From: Agrostemma githago
Lineage: Eukaryota; Streptophyta; Magnoliopsida; Caryophyllales; Caryophyllaceae
NCBI GenBank assembly: GCA_958450325.1
Contig: CAUDLW010000052.1
Location: forward strand, 62,001 to 126,000
Direction of reading: 5' to 3'
DNA: 64,000 nt
Position numbers and translations under genes: made by a program. Numbering within the stretch: position 1 is the stretch's first letter; each line of letters starts with the position of its first letter. Of this stretch, positions 33,133 to 44,525 are shown piece by piece. The notes under the pieces were generated by a model, which saw only the letters and a program-made list of their open reading frames with translations, had not been told where the DNA came from and did no database searches.

Positions 33133-34120
33133 TGAATATATGTGTTGGAGTAACTGAGTATATATGTTGGAGTAATTTAGTATACGTGTTGGAGTAACTG
33201 TGTATATGTGTTGGAGTAACTGAATATGTGTGTTGGAGTAACTGAGTATATATGTTGGAGTAACTGAGTATTTGTGTTGGAGTAACTGTGTATATGTGTT
33301 GGAGTAACTGAGTATATGTGTTGGAGTAACTGAATATGTGTTGGAGTAACTGAGTATATGTGTTGGAGTAACTGAGTATATGTGTTGGAGTAACTGTGTA
33401 TATGTGTTGGAGTAACTGAGTATGTGTGTTGGAGTAACTAAGTATGTGTGTTGGAGTAACTGTGTATATGTGTTGGAGTAACTGTGTATATGTGTTGGAG
33501 TAATTGTGTATATGTGTTGGAGTAACTGTGTATATGTGTGTTGGAGTAACTGAATATGTGTGTTGGAGTAACTGAGTATGTGTGTTGGAGTAACTGTGTA
33601 TATGTGTTGGAGTAACTGAATATGTGTGTTGGAGTAACTGTGTATATGTGTTGAAGTAATTGAATATGTGTTGGAGTAACTGGAGTACTTGAATATATAC
33701 GTTGGAATACTTGAGTATATGTGTTGGAATAACTGAGTATATATATCTTGGAGTAATTGGAGTACTTGAGTATATGAATCTCAAAATTTAATAGAGTACT
33801 TAAATATATGTGTTCGAATACTTGAATATATATGTTGGAGTAACTGAGTATATGTCTTGGAGTAATTGAAATACTTGAGTATAATACATTGGAGTACTTG
33901 ACTATTTGTTTTAGAATACTTTAATTTATATGTTGGAGTACTTAAACATGTATGTTGGAATAACTGAATTGGAAGGTTAAAATAGGTATTTGAATCTCCG
34001 GAATTTTAGAGTGCTTGAATGTATGTTTTTGCATAATCTTGAATATATGCATTAGAGTACTTGAAAATATGCATTAGTGTACTTGAATTTGAATATTGGA
34101 GTATCTGAATATGTTTGTAG
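33133..34120. repeat. Minisatellite of GTGTTGGAGTAACTG units inside the FRS-like intron
   Basis: Dense array (about 33133-33720) of units of 20-24 bp around tatgtgttggagtaactga, roughly 25-30 copies, decaying to scattered copies until 34120. Further gttggagtaactg phrases appear at 34460-34730. Minus-strand open frames here are artefacts of the repeat. Confidence 0.92.
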
Positions 34121-34345
34121 ATATTCAACCAGTTGATAGCAACAATACCAAGTTCCCAACAATGCTCAACACCAACTATTGAAAATAGCACGAATTCTCT
34201 AAGCTTGACTTACATTCTGGGTGCCAACGACAATTGGATAAGGACGGTAGAAGATGAGTTCATGCCTAAGATAGAGAGATGTTTCAAAACTCATGAGGAA
34301 TAGAATAGTTTTTGTAAGATGTATTTCTTTACATGTGGTTTCAAT
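34121..34345 (+). pseudogene. FAR1/FRS-like gene fragment, candidate exon 3
   Basis: After an acceptor atgtttgtag the sequence encodes D-I-Q-P-V-D-S-N-N-T, hits a stop, and in another frame reads N-W-I-R-T-V-E-D-E-F-M-P-K-I-E then C-F-K-T-H-E-E, an in-frame TAG, and M-Y-F-F-T-C-G-F. This resembles the start of the FAR1 DNA-binding region (M-x-F-x-T-x-E-E-A-x-x-F-Y-x-x-Y-A-x-x-x-G-F), shared by FRS genes and MULE-derived transposases. A frameshift and a stop make it a pseudogene. Homology is from motif recall only. Confidence 0.45.
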
Positions 34346-34790
34346 CAACAATTAATGTAGGAGTAGTTGTTGTCGAACATAGAAATAACTGCTTATAAGC
34401 ATTGGAATAACAACGACATTAGAGTAATTGAAGATTAAAAATTTATTGATTCAATCAACTAGTAAAATGTTGGAGTAACTGTCGTCGAACATAGGAATAA
34501 CTGCTTGTAAGCATTGGAATAACAACGACATTGGAGTAATTGAAGATTTAAAAATTGATTGATTCCATCAGCAATTAGTAAATGTTGGAGTACTTATTGT
34601 CGAACATGGAAATAACTGCTTGTAACATTGAAATAACGACATTAAAGTAATTAAAGATGAATCATTATTGATTGATTCAATAAATAATTTGAATGATTGT
34701 TGGAATAATCAATAAAACATGTTGGAGTAACTGCTTAATTCTATACGTGTAATTACATATGGGATATGATAATTAAAATACGACAAGTTC
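34346..34790. other. Noncoding host DNA with scattered minisatellite phrases
   Basis: About three imperfect copies of a longer unit (gttggagtaactg, tcgaaca, ggaataactgcttgtaagcat; starts near 34350, 34470 and 34585), roughly 115-120 bp apart. No coding sequence is supported. Confidence 0.55.
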
Positions 34791-35582
34791 TGATCCGAAT
34801 CAAGAAGCTACTAAAGAGTTCAATAAAGTCACCTTAGCTCCTCATGGTCTTAGTTCAGTCACACTAGCACCTCCTACCAGCTTAGTAGTGTGCCTACTAC
34901 AATTGGTGAGCTAGCTCGTGTGTGGGCTGATTAAAGGAGCAATTAGTCAAGCTAATATGAAGGCATTAACTTGGGTTCACACTCATTCAAGCATGGGGAG
35001 TGCACCAGAATTAAGAGGATGATTAGGGGCTGATTGTGTTCACATAGTTAGCTTTGTTTTTGGCTCCTAATTCACATGGGTGCCGCGTCCACATACTCTC
35101 TTGTTAAGCTTTGTTTTTAGCTCCTAGTTCACATAGGTTTAAGCTTTGTTTTTAGCTCCTAGTTCACATAGGTTTAAGCTTTGTTTTTGTCACCATGTAG
35201 CTTTGTTATTGTCACCCTAATCAGCCGAGTTTAGGGTCTTATTGTAGGCTATATATAGCCATCATTTGGAATGAATAAGACACAAGATTTATACACAAAA
35301 CTGAGTAAAGCTAAGCTTTCTTTTACGTCCTTGTTGCTTACAAGACAAAGTCTAGAGTTAGTCGCGTTACAAGCTCTAAACTCGCTACTTCAATCGAGTG
35401 TTTGATTTAGCACCCGCTTTGTTGAAGTATAGGTCTACTTCACTAAGCATACTATCCCTTGGTTACGGTTATTTCATCTTCAAAACTATCCTTACAATCC
35501 GTTTTGTTGCTTTCATTTACGTTCATTTCAGAATACTATCAATCTTCACGTTTTGTTTCAAAGTTCATATTAACTCACATCA
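34791..35582 (+). mobile_element. Solo LTR K of the chromovirus family
   Basis: 792 bp, tgatccgaatcaag to taactcacatca, with perfect duplication agttc at 34786-34790 and 35583-35587. TATA palindrome at 35246-35259. No internal region, so it is the product of LTR-LTR recombination. Confidence 0.92.
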
Positions 35583-35665
35583 AGTTCAACCATTTTAAAA
35601 TGCATTTTTCTGATATTCCGACACGGTAGATGTTTTGATATCTCTGAACTTGTGTTCTTGCATTG

Positions 35666-38167
35666 TGATGTGAGTTGATATGAACTTTGAAACAACAAAC
35701 GTGAAGGATATTAGTATTCTGAAATGGAACGTAAACAAGTAACCAAAACAGAATGAAAGGATAGTTTTAAGGATGAATAAACCGTAACCAAGGATAGTAT
35801 GCTAGGTGAAGTAGACCTATACTTCAACAAAGCGGGTGCTAAATCAAACACGCGATTGAAGTAGCGAGTTTAGAGCTTGTAACGCGACTAACTCTAGACT
35901 TTGTCTTGTAAACAACAAGGACGTAAAAGAAAGCTTAGCTTTACTCAGATTTTTGATATGAAAATTGGATGCCTTATTCATTCAACTAGATGGCTATATA
36001 TAGCCTACAAAAGGACCCTTAAGCCGGCTGGTTAAGGTGACAAAAACAAAGTTACAACTATGTGAACATGGAGCTAATAACAAAGCTAGGAGCTAATAAC
36101 AAAGTAATGCTAATAACAAAGCTCTAACAAAGAGCAATCAGCCGCGGCTCCCTTGTGTGAACATGGAGCCAAAAACAAAGCTTGAGGATGTGCACACTAT
36201 GTGAACATAGCCATGGTGTGAACCCAAGTTAATGTCTTCAATTTACCTTGACTTCTTTGCTCCTTTATTCAGCTCCCATACGAGCTAACTTATTATTTGG
36301 AGGAGGCACACTACTAGGCTGGTAGGAGGTGCTAATGTGGCTTGACTAGAACTATTAGGAGCTAGTGTTACTTCATTGAACTCTTTAGCCTCTTCATTCG
36401 GATCATCTCCTCCCCCTTGAAAAGGAATTGTCCTCAATTCTGAAATGCCATCATCATCAAGATAAGGAGAAAGATCTTCCACATTGAACGTGGCATGAAC
36501 CCCATAATCATCCGGTAATTCCACTTTGTAAGCATTGTCGTTTACCTTTGATATGATCTTATAAGGACCTTCTGCTCGTGGCATCAACTTATTCTTTCTT
36601 TTACTTGGAAACCTCTCTTTTCTCAAGTGAACCCAAACTAAGTCACCCTCTTGAAAAAGTCTTGGTTTCCTGTTCTTGTTGGACCTTCTTTTGTATGCTT
36701 CATTTACTTCCTTGATCCTTTCTTGAATTTGCTCGTGGAGTTTGATCATAGCCTTCAGTTTGGACTCCGCATCTTTGTGGACTAACTCATCCTTAGGTAG
36801 AGGAATCAGGTCCAAAGGCATGTAAGGATTGATCCCATACGCGGCCTCAAAAGGAGAATGAGAGGTAGCATAAGTAGGAGAGCGATTGTAGGCAAATTCA
36901 GCATGGGCAAGCTTGATATCCCAATCCTTTTGAGTCTTACTTACAAGACCTCTCAACAACGTCCCCAAAGTGCGATTGGTAACTTCGGTTTGTCCATCTG
37001 TTTGTGGATGATGAGAAGTGCTAAATAAGAGCTTGGTTCCCACCTTCCTCCATAATGTGTTCCAAAAGTAACTAAGGAACTTTGAATCACGATCAGAGAC
37101 AATGGACTTGGGTACTCCATGGAGACGCACCACCTCTTTGAAGTACAAGTCAGCTACATTGCTAGCATCATTTGTTTTGTGGCAAGCAATGAAGTGAGCC
37201 ATCTTTGAAAACCGATCTACCACCACCATGATAGCATCCTTTCCCCTAGCGGTTCTTGGTAAGGCTACAATGAAATCCATGGATACATCTTCCCATGGTC
37301 TAGGAGTGGGTAAGGGCATGTAGACTCCGGGTTTGAAAGAACTTTTGGCAAATTGGCAAGTCACACACTTGCTCACCACATGCTGGACACTCCCTTGCAT
37401 CTTTGGCCAAAAGAAGTGCTCCTTTAAGACCTCCAAGGTTCTTGTGATGCCAAAATGACCCGCTAATCCTCCTCCATGAGCTTCTCTAACCAGCAACTCT
37501 CTAATGGGATGCTTGGGTACACAAAGGCGGTTTCCTTTGAAAAGAAATCCCTCCTGCAACACAAACTCATCAAAAGCTCCTTCCTTGCATTTGGTGAAAG
37601 TTTCACCAAAATCAGCATCATTGTTGTAGTAGTCTTTTAGAGTTTCAAATCCGAGCAACCTCACATCCAAAGTAGATAGTAGAGTGTAGCGGCGGGATAG
37701 TGCATTAGCTACTACGTTACTTTTACCATCTTTGTACTTTGAAGAGAAATGAAAGGATTGCAAGAATTCCACCCACTTGGCATGCCTTGGACTTAACTTT
37801 TGCTGGCCATTGATGTACTTTAGGGACTCATGATCTGAATGGAGAATAAAATGGTTAGTACGAAGATAATGACTCCAATGATCAAGAGCTCTTACTATGG
37901 CATAGAACTCCTTGTCGTAGGTGCAGTAGTTCAGCCTTGCTCCATTGAGTTTCTCTGAGAAATAGGCAATGGGGCGCCTATTTTGCACAAGAACAGCGCC
38001 AATTCCTACTCCACTAGTGTCACATTCCACCTCAAATGGTTGAGAGAAATCAGGAAGGGCTAAGATAGGAGCGGAACACAGCTTCTCTTTGATGGCTTCA
38101 AAGGCTTCTTGGGCAGCTTTGGACCAAACAAACGCGCCTTTTTTCAAGCATTCGGTGATAGGACTTG
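35666..38167 (-). mobile_element. Chromovirus element I: 3' half only
   Basis: 3' LTR 35666-36405 (740 bp), polypurine tract (complement of tctcctcccccttg, 36406-36419), then pol read rightward until it meets the outer edge of another LTR exactly at 38167/38168. The 5' half, including reverse transcriptase and gag, is absent at this junction. The left flank is host DNA. Confidence 0.85.
36285..38167 (-). pseudogene. RNase H-integrase fragment of chromovirus pol (element I)
   Basis: Open for more than 600 codons with no stop: end of the reverse transcriptase connection (K-K-G-A-F-V-W-S-K), RNase H (E-C-D-T-S-G-V-G-I-G, H-S-D-H-E-S-L), integrase zinc region (R-E-A-H-G-G-G ... C-V-T-C-Q), integrase core (S-M-D-F-I-V-A-L-P, V-S-D-R-D-S-K-F, P-Q-T-D-G-Q-T-E), then the G-P-Y-K module and a tail ending in the LTR at 36285. 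The usual A-D-A-L-S-R reads A-N-A-L-S-R. No chromodomain is recognisable. It is well preserved but lacks a 5' end. Confidence 0.85.
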
Positions 38168-38936
38168 TGATGTGAGTTGATATGAACTTTGAAACAAGAA
38201 TGTAAAGATGGATTAGTATTTTGAAATGGAACGTGAATGAGTAACCAAAACAGAAAGAAAGGATAGTTTTATGGATGAATGAACCGTAACAAAGGATAGT
38301 ATGCTAGGTGAAGTAGACCTATACTTCAACAAAGCGGTTGCTAGATCAAACACTCGATTGAAATAGCGAGTTTAGAGCTTGTAACGCGACTCACTCTAGA
38401 CCTTGTCTTGTAAACTACAAAGACGAAACAAAAGGAAGCTCAAAGCTTAACTTTTACTTGGTTTTTAATTTGCAAATTGGATGTTCTTTATTCCTTCAAA
38501 TGGCCGGCTATTTATAGCCTACAAGACCCTTAAAACCGGTTGGTTAAGGGTGACAATAACAAAGCTAGACTAATGTGAACTAGGAGCTAAATACAAGGTT
38601 GGAGTTAAAAACAAAGCTAGTGTAAACAAGGAGTTAAAACCAAAGCTAGGGAGTTAAAACCAAAGCTTGCACCAGCCGTGTAGTCTTGTGTGAACATGGA
38701 GCCAACACCAAAGCTTGAGTGTACACACCATGTGAACATGGAGCTAAAACGAAGTAACCAATCAGCCCATAATCAACCTTGACTTCTTTACTCCTTTATT
38801 CAGCTCCCTTGTGAGCTAACTTAGTACTTGGAGAAGACATACCACTAAGCTAGTAGGAGGAGCTAGTGTGGCTTGACTTGAGCTAAGAGGAGCTAGTGTC
38901 ACTTCATTGAACTCCTTGGTCTCCTCATTCGGATCA
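38168..38936 (-). repeat. 3' LTR of element H (mosaic)
   Basis: U3 and R match the 5' LTR at 42328 closely. The U5 segment (38168 to about 38345) carries many substitutions and indels relative to it, as expected for a hybrid LTR. Confidence 0.85.
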
Positions 38937-41900
38937 TCTCCTCCCCCTTGAAAAGGAATTGCCCTCAATTCTGAAATGCCATCATCATCTAGATAGGGAG
39001 AAAGGTCCCCTATGTTGAACGTGGCATGGACTCCATAATCATCCGGTAATTCTACCTTGTAAGCATTATCATTTACCTTGGATATGATCTTGTAAGGTCC
39101 TTCAGCTCGTGGCATTAGTTTATTCTTTCTTTTACTTGGAAACCTTTCCTTCCTCAAGTGCACCCAAACTAAGTCACCCTCTTGGAAAAGTCTTGGCTTC
39201 CTGTTCTTGTTGGACTTCCTTTTGTATGCTTCATTGACCTCCTTGATCCTTTCTTGGATTTGCTCGTGGAGTCTGATCATAGCCTTTAGTTTGGACTCCG
39301 CATCCTTGTGAACTAACTCATCTTTTGGTAACGGAATCAGGTCCAAGGGCATGAAAGGATTGATCCCATATACAGCCTCAAAAGGGGAATGAGAAGTAGC
39401 ATAAGTGGGGGAGCGATTGTAGGCAAACTCAGCATGGGCAAGCTTGATATCCCAATCCTTTTGAGTCTTACTTACAAGGCCCCTTAATAACGTTCCCAAG
39501 GTGCAATTTGTAACCTCAGTTTGTCCATCTGTTTGTGGATGATGAGAAGTGCTAAATAAGAGCTTGGTTCCCACCTTCCTCCATAATGTGTTCCAAAAGT
39601 AACTAAGGAACTTTGAGTCACGATCAGAGACTATGGACTTGGGTATCCCATGTAGACGCACTACCTCCTTGAAGTATAAGTCAGCAACATTGCTAGCATC
39701 ATCTGTTTTGTGGCAAGCAATGAAGTGAGCCATCTTTGAAAACCGATCTACTACCACCATGATAGCATCTTTTCCTCTAGCGGTTCTTGGTAAGGCTACA
39801 ATGAAATCCATGGATACATCTTCCCATGGTCTACTAGGAGTGGGCAAGGGCGTGTAAACTCCAGGCTTGAAGGAACTCTTGGCAAATTGGCAAGTCACAC
39901 ACTTGCTCACCACATTCTGGACGCTCCCTTGCATCTTTGGCCAAAAGAAGTGCTCCTTTAAGACCCCCAACGTTCTTGTAATGCCAAAATGACCCGCTAA
40001 TCCTCCTCCATGAGCTTCTCTAACCAGTAGCTCTCTAATGGGATGCTTGGGTACACACAGGCGGTTTCCTTTGAAAAGAAACCCTTCCTGCAAAACAAAC
40101 TCATCAAAGGCTCCCTCCTTGCATTTGGTGAAGGTTTCACCAAAATCAGCATCATTGTTGTAGTAGTCCTTTAGAGTTTCAAATCCAAGCAACCTCACAT
40201 CCAAAGTAGATAGTAAAGTGTAGCGGCGTGATAGTGCATCAGCTACTACGTTACTCTTTCCATCTTTGTATTTTGAAGAGAAGTGAAAGGATTGTAAGAA
40301 TTCTACCCACTTGGCATGCCTTGGACTTAACTTTTGTTGGCCATTGATATATTTTAAGGACTCATGATCTGAATGAAGAACAAAATGGTTAGTACGTAGG
40401 TAATGACTCCAATGATCAAGAGCTCTTACTATGGCATAGAACTCCTTGTCGTAAGTGCAGTAGTTCAGTCTTGCTCCATTGAGTTTCTCTGAGAAATAGG
40501 CAATGGGGCGCTTGTTTTGCACAAGAACAGCTCCAATTCCAACTCCACTAGCGTCACATTCCACCTCAAATGGTTGAGAGAAATCAGGAAGGGCTAAGAT
40601 AGGAGCGGAGCATAGCTTCTCTTTAATGGCTTCAAAGGCTTCTTGGGCAGCTTTGGTCCAAACAAATGCGCCTTTCTTCAAGCACTCGGTGATGGGGCTT
40701 GTGATAGTGCTGAAATCCTTGATAAATCTCCTGTAAAAAGAAGCCAAACCATGAAAAGACCTTACTTCTGTAATGGTGGAAGGGATTGGCCAAGTACGTA
40801 TGGATTCCACTTTGGTTTGATCAACTGATACCCCTCCTTTGGATACTACGTAGCCAAGGAATACTACGCTCTCCACAAAGAAGGCACACTTCTCCTTCTT
40901 CCCAAAAAGTTGTTGTTTGCGAAGTGTGGTGAAGAGTAGCCTCAAGTGCTCCATATGTTCTTCCAAGGACCTGCTATACACAAGTATATCATCCAAGTAA
41001 ACCACAATAAAGCGACCTAGGTAGGCCTTAAGTACCTCGTTCATTAACCTCATGAACGTGCTTGGAGCGTTGGTAAGACCAAATGGCATGACCGTCCACT
41101 CATATAGTCCATGTTTGGTTTTGAAAGCGGTCTTCCATTCATCTCCCTCCCTCATTCTGATTTGATGGTAACCACTCCTTAGATCAATTTTGGAGAAGAC
41201 CACCGCCCCATGAAGCTCATCTAACATATCATCTAACCTTGGAATAGGAAACCTATACTTGATGGTGATGTTGTTAACGGCTCTACTATCTACACACATT
41301 CTCCATGTTCCATCCTTCTTAGGTACTAAAAGAACTGGAACAGCACAAGGACTAAGGCTCTCCCGCACATACCCTCTACTCATCAACTCATCTATTTGTC
41401 TTTGTAATTCCTTAGTTTCTTCCGGATTACACCTATAGGCAGCCTTATTGGGTAAGGTTGATCCTGGAATGAGGTCGATTTGATGTTCTATACCTCTAAT
41501 AGGTGGTAAACCAACGGGTAATTCCTCGGGGAAGACATCCTTAAACTCGTGTAACAACTCCTCTAATGGTTTTCCTCCAAGTCTATTCTCAACTTCTACG
41601 GGTTTCTCTTTAGCTACCATGACAAATACACGTTCCCCCTCTTGTATAGCTTGCTCTACTTCATTTTCACTAGCAAAGATGGTGAGGTTGGGTCTTTTGT
41701 TCTTGCTGGAGGTCATAGCTCTAACAGCTTGGGGAGTCATGGGTTTTAGAACGATTTTCTTTCCCTTATCCCTCAATTCATATTCATTCTTTCTCCCATG
41801 ATGAACTACGTCCCTATCAAACTGCCAAGGACGGCCTAATAGTATATGACAAGCATCCATAGGTATAACATCACATAGAACCTCATCAACGTAGGAACCC

Positions 41901-42286
41901 ATGGTTAAACCCACCCTTACTTGTTTAGTGACCCTTATCTTGTTCTCATTATCCAACCAATGTAAAGCATACGGTTTAGGGTGATTAGTGGTGGTGAGAC
42001 CTAATTTAGCTACCATTTCCGTAGACGCAACATTAGTACAACTACCCCCATCAATAATCAAACTACACCACTTGGTATTAACTAGACATTTTGTGTGAAA
42101 GAGTTGGTCTCTTTGTTCGGTGTTTTGTGGGATAGGATTAGCATGAAGTGTACGTAATACTAAGACCTTACCAAACGTTGGGAGTTCATCTTCTCTTTCT
42201 CCCAAGTAGACTTCAGGAACAGATGCGCCATGGGACTTAGACAGACTCATGATGCTTGATTCTTCAAAGCTCACAACTCCTGCCAT
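38816..42286 (-). CDS. Mini-gag-protease-RT-RNase H-integrase polyprotein, apparently intact (element H)
   Basis: 1156 codons from the ATG at 42286, 26 bp after the primer site. Residues 1-60 are a shortened gag with no capsid and no zinc knuckle. Protease L-I-I-D-G-G-S has D79. Reverse transcriptase spans about 255-490 with Y-L-D-D at 430-433. RNase H has E-C-D-A-S-G (D578) and H-S-D-H-E-S. The integrase has H759/H766 and C796/C799 zinc ligands, then D827, D888 and E924 with 35 residues between the last two (DD35E). A G-P-Y-K module follows and the tail runs into the LTR. Enzymes look complete while capsid is missing, so mobility would need gag from another copy. The lineage is chromovirus (CRM/Galadriel side), without a visible chromodomain. 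Confidence 0.92.
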   Translation of the reverse strand: MAGVVSFEESSIMSLSKSHGASVPEVYLGEREDELPTFGKVLVLRTLHANPIPQNTEQRDQLFHTKCLVNTKWCSLIIDGGSCTNVASTEMVAKLGLTTTNHPKPYALHWLDNENKIRVTKQVRVGLTMGSYVDEVLCDVIPMDACHILLGRPWQFDRDVVHHGRKNEYELRDKGKKIVLKPMTPQAVRAMTSSKNKRPNLTIFASENEVEQAIQEGERVFVMVAKEKPVEVENRLGGKPLEELLHEFKDVFPEELPVGLPPIRGIEHQIDLIPGSTLPNKAAYRCNPEETKELQRQIDELMSRGYVRESLSPCAVPVLLVPKKDGTWRMCVDSRAVNNITIKYRFPIPRLDDMLDELHGAVVFSKIDLRSGYHQIRMREGDEWKTAFKTKHGLYEWTVMPFGLTNAPSTFMRLMNEVLKAYLGRFIVVYLDDILVYSRSLEEHMEHLRLLFTTLRKQQLFGKKEKCAFFVESVVFLGYVVSKGGVSVDQTKVESIRTWPIPSTITEVRSFHGLASFYRRFIKDFSTITSPITECLKKGAFVWTKAAQEAFEAIKEKLCSAPILALPDFSQPFEVECDASGVGIGAVLVQNKRPIAYFSEKLNGARLNYCTYDKEFYAIVRALDHWSHYLRTNHFVLHSDHESLKYINGQQKLSPRHAKWVEFLQSFHFSSKYKDGKSNVVADALSRRYTLLSTLDVRLLGFETLKDYYNNDADFGETFTKCKEGAFDEFVLQEGFLFKGNRLCVPKHPIRELLVREAHGGGLAGHFGITRTLGVLKEHFFWPKMQGSVQNVVSKCVTCQFAKSSFKPGVYTPLPTPSRPWEDVSMDFIVALPRTARGKDAIMVVVDRFSKMAHFIACHKTDDASNVADLYFKEVVRLHGIPKSIVSDRDSKFLSYFWNTLWRKVGTKLLFSTSHHPQTDGQTEVTNCTLGTLLRGLVSKTQKDWDIKLAHAEFAYNRSPTYATSHSPFEAVYGINPFMPLDLIPLPKDELVHKDAESKLKAMIRLHEQIQERIKEVNEAYKRKSNKNRKPRLFQEGDLVWVHLRKERFPSKRKNKLMPRAEGPYKIISKVNDNAYKVELPDDYGVHATFNIGDLSPYLDDDGISELRAIPFQGGGDDPNEETKEFNEVTLAPLSSSQATLAPPTSLVVCLLQVLS

Positions 42287-42327
42287 GCTTACGTATAAAT
42301 GGATGACCAAAGCTCTGATACCACTAA

Positions 42328-43097
42328 TGATGTGAGTTGATATGAACTTTGAAACAAGAATGAGAGATATGATTAGTATTCTGAAATGGACGTGAAACAA
42401 GTAACCAAAACAGAAGGTAAAGATAGTTTGAAGATGAATAAACCGTAACCAAGGATAGTATGCTAGGTGAAGTAGACCTATACTTCAACAAAGCGCTTTG
42501 CTAGATCAAACACTCGATTGAAATAGCGAGTTTAGAGCTTGTAACGCGACTCACTCTAGACCTTGTCTTGTAAACTACAAAGACGAAACAAAAGGAAGCT
42601 TCAAAGCTTAACTTTTACTTGGGTTTTAATTTGCAAATTGGATGTTCTTTATTCCTTCAAATGGCCGGCTATTTATAGCCTACAAGACCCTTAAAACCGG
42701 TTGGTTAAGGGTGACAATAACAAAGCTAGACTAATGTGAACTAGGAGCTAAATACAAGGTTGGAGTTAAAAACAAAGCTAGTGTAAACAAGGAGTTAAAA
42801 CCAAAGATAGGGAGTTAAAACCAAAGCTTGCACCAGCCGTGTAGTCTTGTGTGAACATGGAGCCAACACCAAAGCTTGAGTGTACACACCATGTGAACAT
42901 GGAGCTAAAACGAAGTAACCAATCAGCCCATAATCAACCTTGACTTCTTTACTCCTTTATTCAGCTCCCTTGTGAGCTAACTTAGTACTTGGAGAAGACA
43001 TACCACTAAGCTAGTAGGAGGAGCTAGTGTGGCTTGACTTGAGCTAAGAGGAGCTAGTGTCACTTCATTGAACTCCTTGGTCTCCTCATTCGGATCA
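42328..43097 (-). repeat. 5' LTR of element H
   Basis: 770 bp. Its outer edge (43097) joins directly to the truncated pol tail of element G, and the LTR supplies G's stop codon (TGA). Confidence 0.88.
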
Positions 43098-44525
43098 GTC
43101 AGGACTTTTGCTAGCATCACCCGTTATGTAACAAATACTGAAGTGAGTCATTTTGGAGAATGGCAAGTATTCTCTTGGTTTGAAAGGACTCTTTGAGACA
43201 TGACTTGTTAAGCACTTGCCCACAATGTTTTGAGTACTCCCTCGTATCTTTAGCCAGAATAAGTGTCCCTTCAACATCTCTAAGGTCCTGGTCATGCCAA
43301 AATGTCCAGCTGGTCTTCCTCCATGAGCTTCTCTAACTAGAGATTCTGAAATAAGACGCTTTGAGACACAAAGATGGTTCCCTTTAAGAAGAAGATCTTC
43401 CTGCAAAACAAACTCATCAAAAGCACCAAGAGCACTAGCTTTGTACCCGGTGATTACATTAGTATCCATAACGTAGTAATCCTTCAAAGTCTCGAATCCA
43501 AGTGCTCTTTCATCTAGGGTGGATGAGTGTGTGTAGCGACAAGATAAAGTATCAGCTACGACATTGTTCTTACCATCCTTATACCTGGAAGAAAAATGGA
43601 AGGGTTGCGAGAGTTCCATCCATTTAGTATGTTTTGGGATCAGCTTTTGCGAGTCATGGCTATACTCTAAGAGTTCATGATCTCTACTAGGTGTCAAGTC
43701 AGCCGGTAATTCATTAGAAATGGCAACACCTAGTTTCTTTAGCCCCTCCTCAAATCGTTTCTCTCCAAACCCATTATCAACCCCATTCGGTTCCTCTTCA
43801 GTAACCATGACAACATCACACTCTCCCTCTTCTATGGTATGTTCTCTTACATTTTCACTAGCAAATATGGAGAGGTTGGGTTTTTTGACTTGATTTGCTA
43901 ACATGGTATACACATCTTGAGGTGTCATGGGTTTTAGAACTATTTTCTTTCCCTTATCTCTTAACTCGTATTCATTTTTCCTCCCATGGTGTACTACATC
44001 CCTATCAAACTGCCAAGGACGTCCCAAAAGTATATGACAAGCATCCATAGGAATGACATCACATAAAACTTCATCGACATAAGACCCCATGGTTAAACCT
44101 ACCCTCACTTGTTTTGTGACCCTTATTTTGTTACCATCATCCAACCAATGTAATGCATACGGTCTAGGGTGATTAGTAGTGGTTAGGCCTAACTTAGTTA
44201 CCATTTCAGTAGATGCAACATTTGTACAACTACCTCCATCAATGATTAAGCTACACCATTTGCTGTTAACTAGACACTTAGTGTGAAAAAGTTGGTTTCT
44301 TTGTTCGGTGTTGTGTGGAATGGGGTTAGCATGAAGTGTACGTAGTACTAAAACATTACCATACGTTGAGAGTTCATAGTCCTTTCCTTCTTCCTCCTTT
44401 TCTCCCAAGTAGACTTCCGGACCAGTTACACCATTGGACTTAGAAAGCTCGTTCACTATGTCCACCGGTTCTCTCCTTAGGTTTTCCAAGAAGCTAGAGT
44501 CTTCAAAGCTCACAACTCCTGCCAT
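43095..44525 (-). pseudogene. Mini-gag-protease with pol remnant (element G)
   Basis: 476 codons from ATG 44525. It starts with the longer mini-gag (F-L-E-N-L-R-R-E-P-V-D, then P-E-V-Y-L-G-E-K-E-E-E). Protease L-I-I-D-G-G-S-C follows. Reverse transcriptase and most of RNase H are gone; the frame continues into diverged RNase H-end (F-H-F-S-S-R-Y-K-D-G-K) and integrase-zinc remnants (R-E-A-H-G-G-R). It stops at A-S-K-S-P-D, where the LTR of H begins. It lacks capsid, RT and integrase, so it is doubly defective. Confidence 0.82.

Larger units (their letters stand above)
38168..43097 (-). mobile_element. Chromovirus element H: complete structure, intact pol, gag reduced
   Basis: 5' LTR 42328-43097 (770 bp), primer site complement gctctgatacca at 42312-42323, one uninterrupted ORF, polypurine tract at about 38937-38950, 3' LTR 38168-38936 (769 bp). 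The flanks (acttg left, gtcag right) do not match, so it has no target duplication. The two LTRs are very similar over about 600 bp but clearly different over the last ~170 bp (U5). Confidence 0.9.

Noticed and set aside
33133..33720. CRISPR-like array
   Set aside because: Units are contiguous and degenerate with no unique spacers, in a plant nuclear context.
33125..33784. 219-codon minus-strand frame rich in T-H-I-H-S-Y-S-N and Q-L-L-Q-H
   Set aside because: Translation of the minisatellite; composition follows the repeat unit.
38816..42286. Chromodomain at the integrase C-terminus
   Set aside because: After the G-P-Y-K module and D-L-S-P-Y-L the tail has no aromatic-cage pattern or V-K-W-x-G motif, so I do not claim one.
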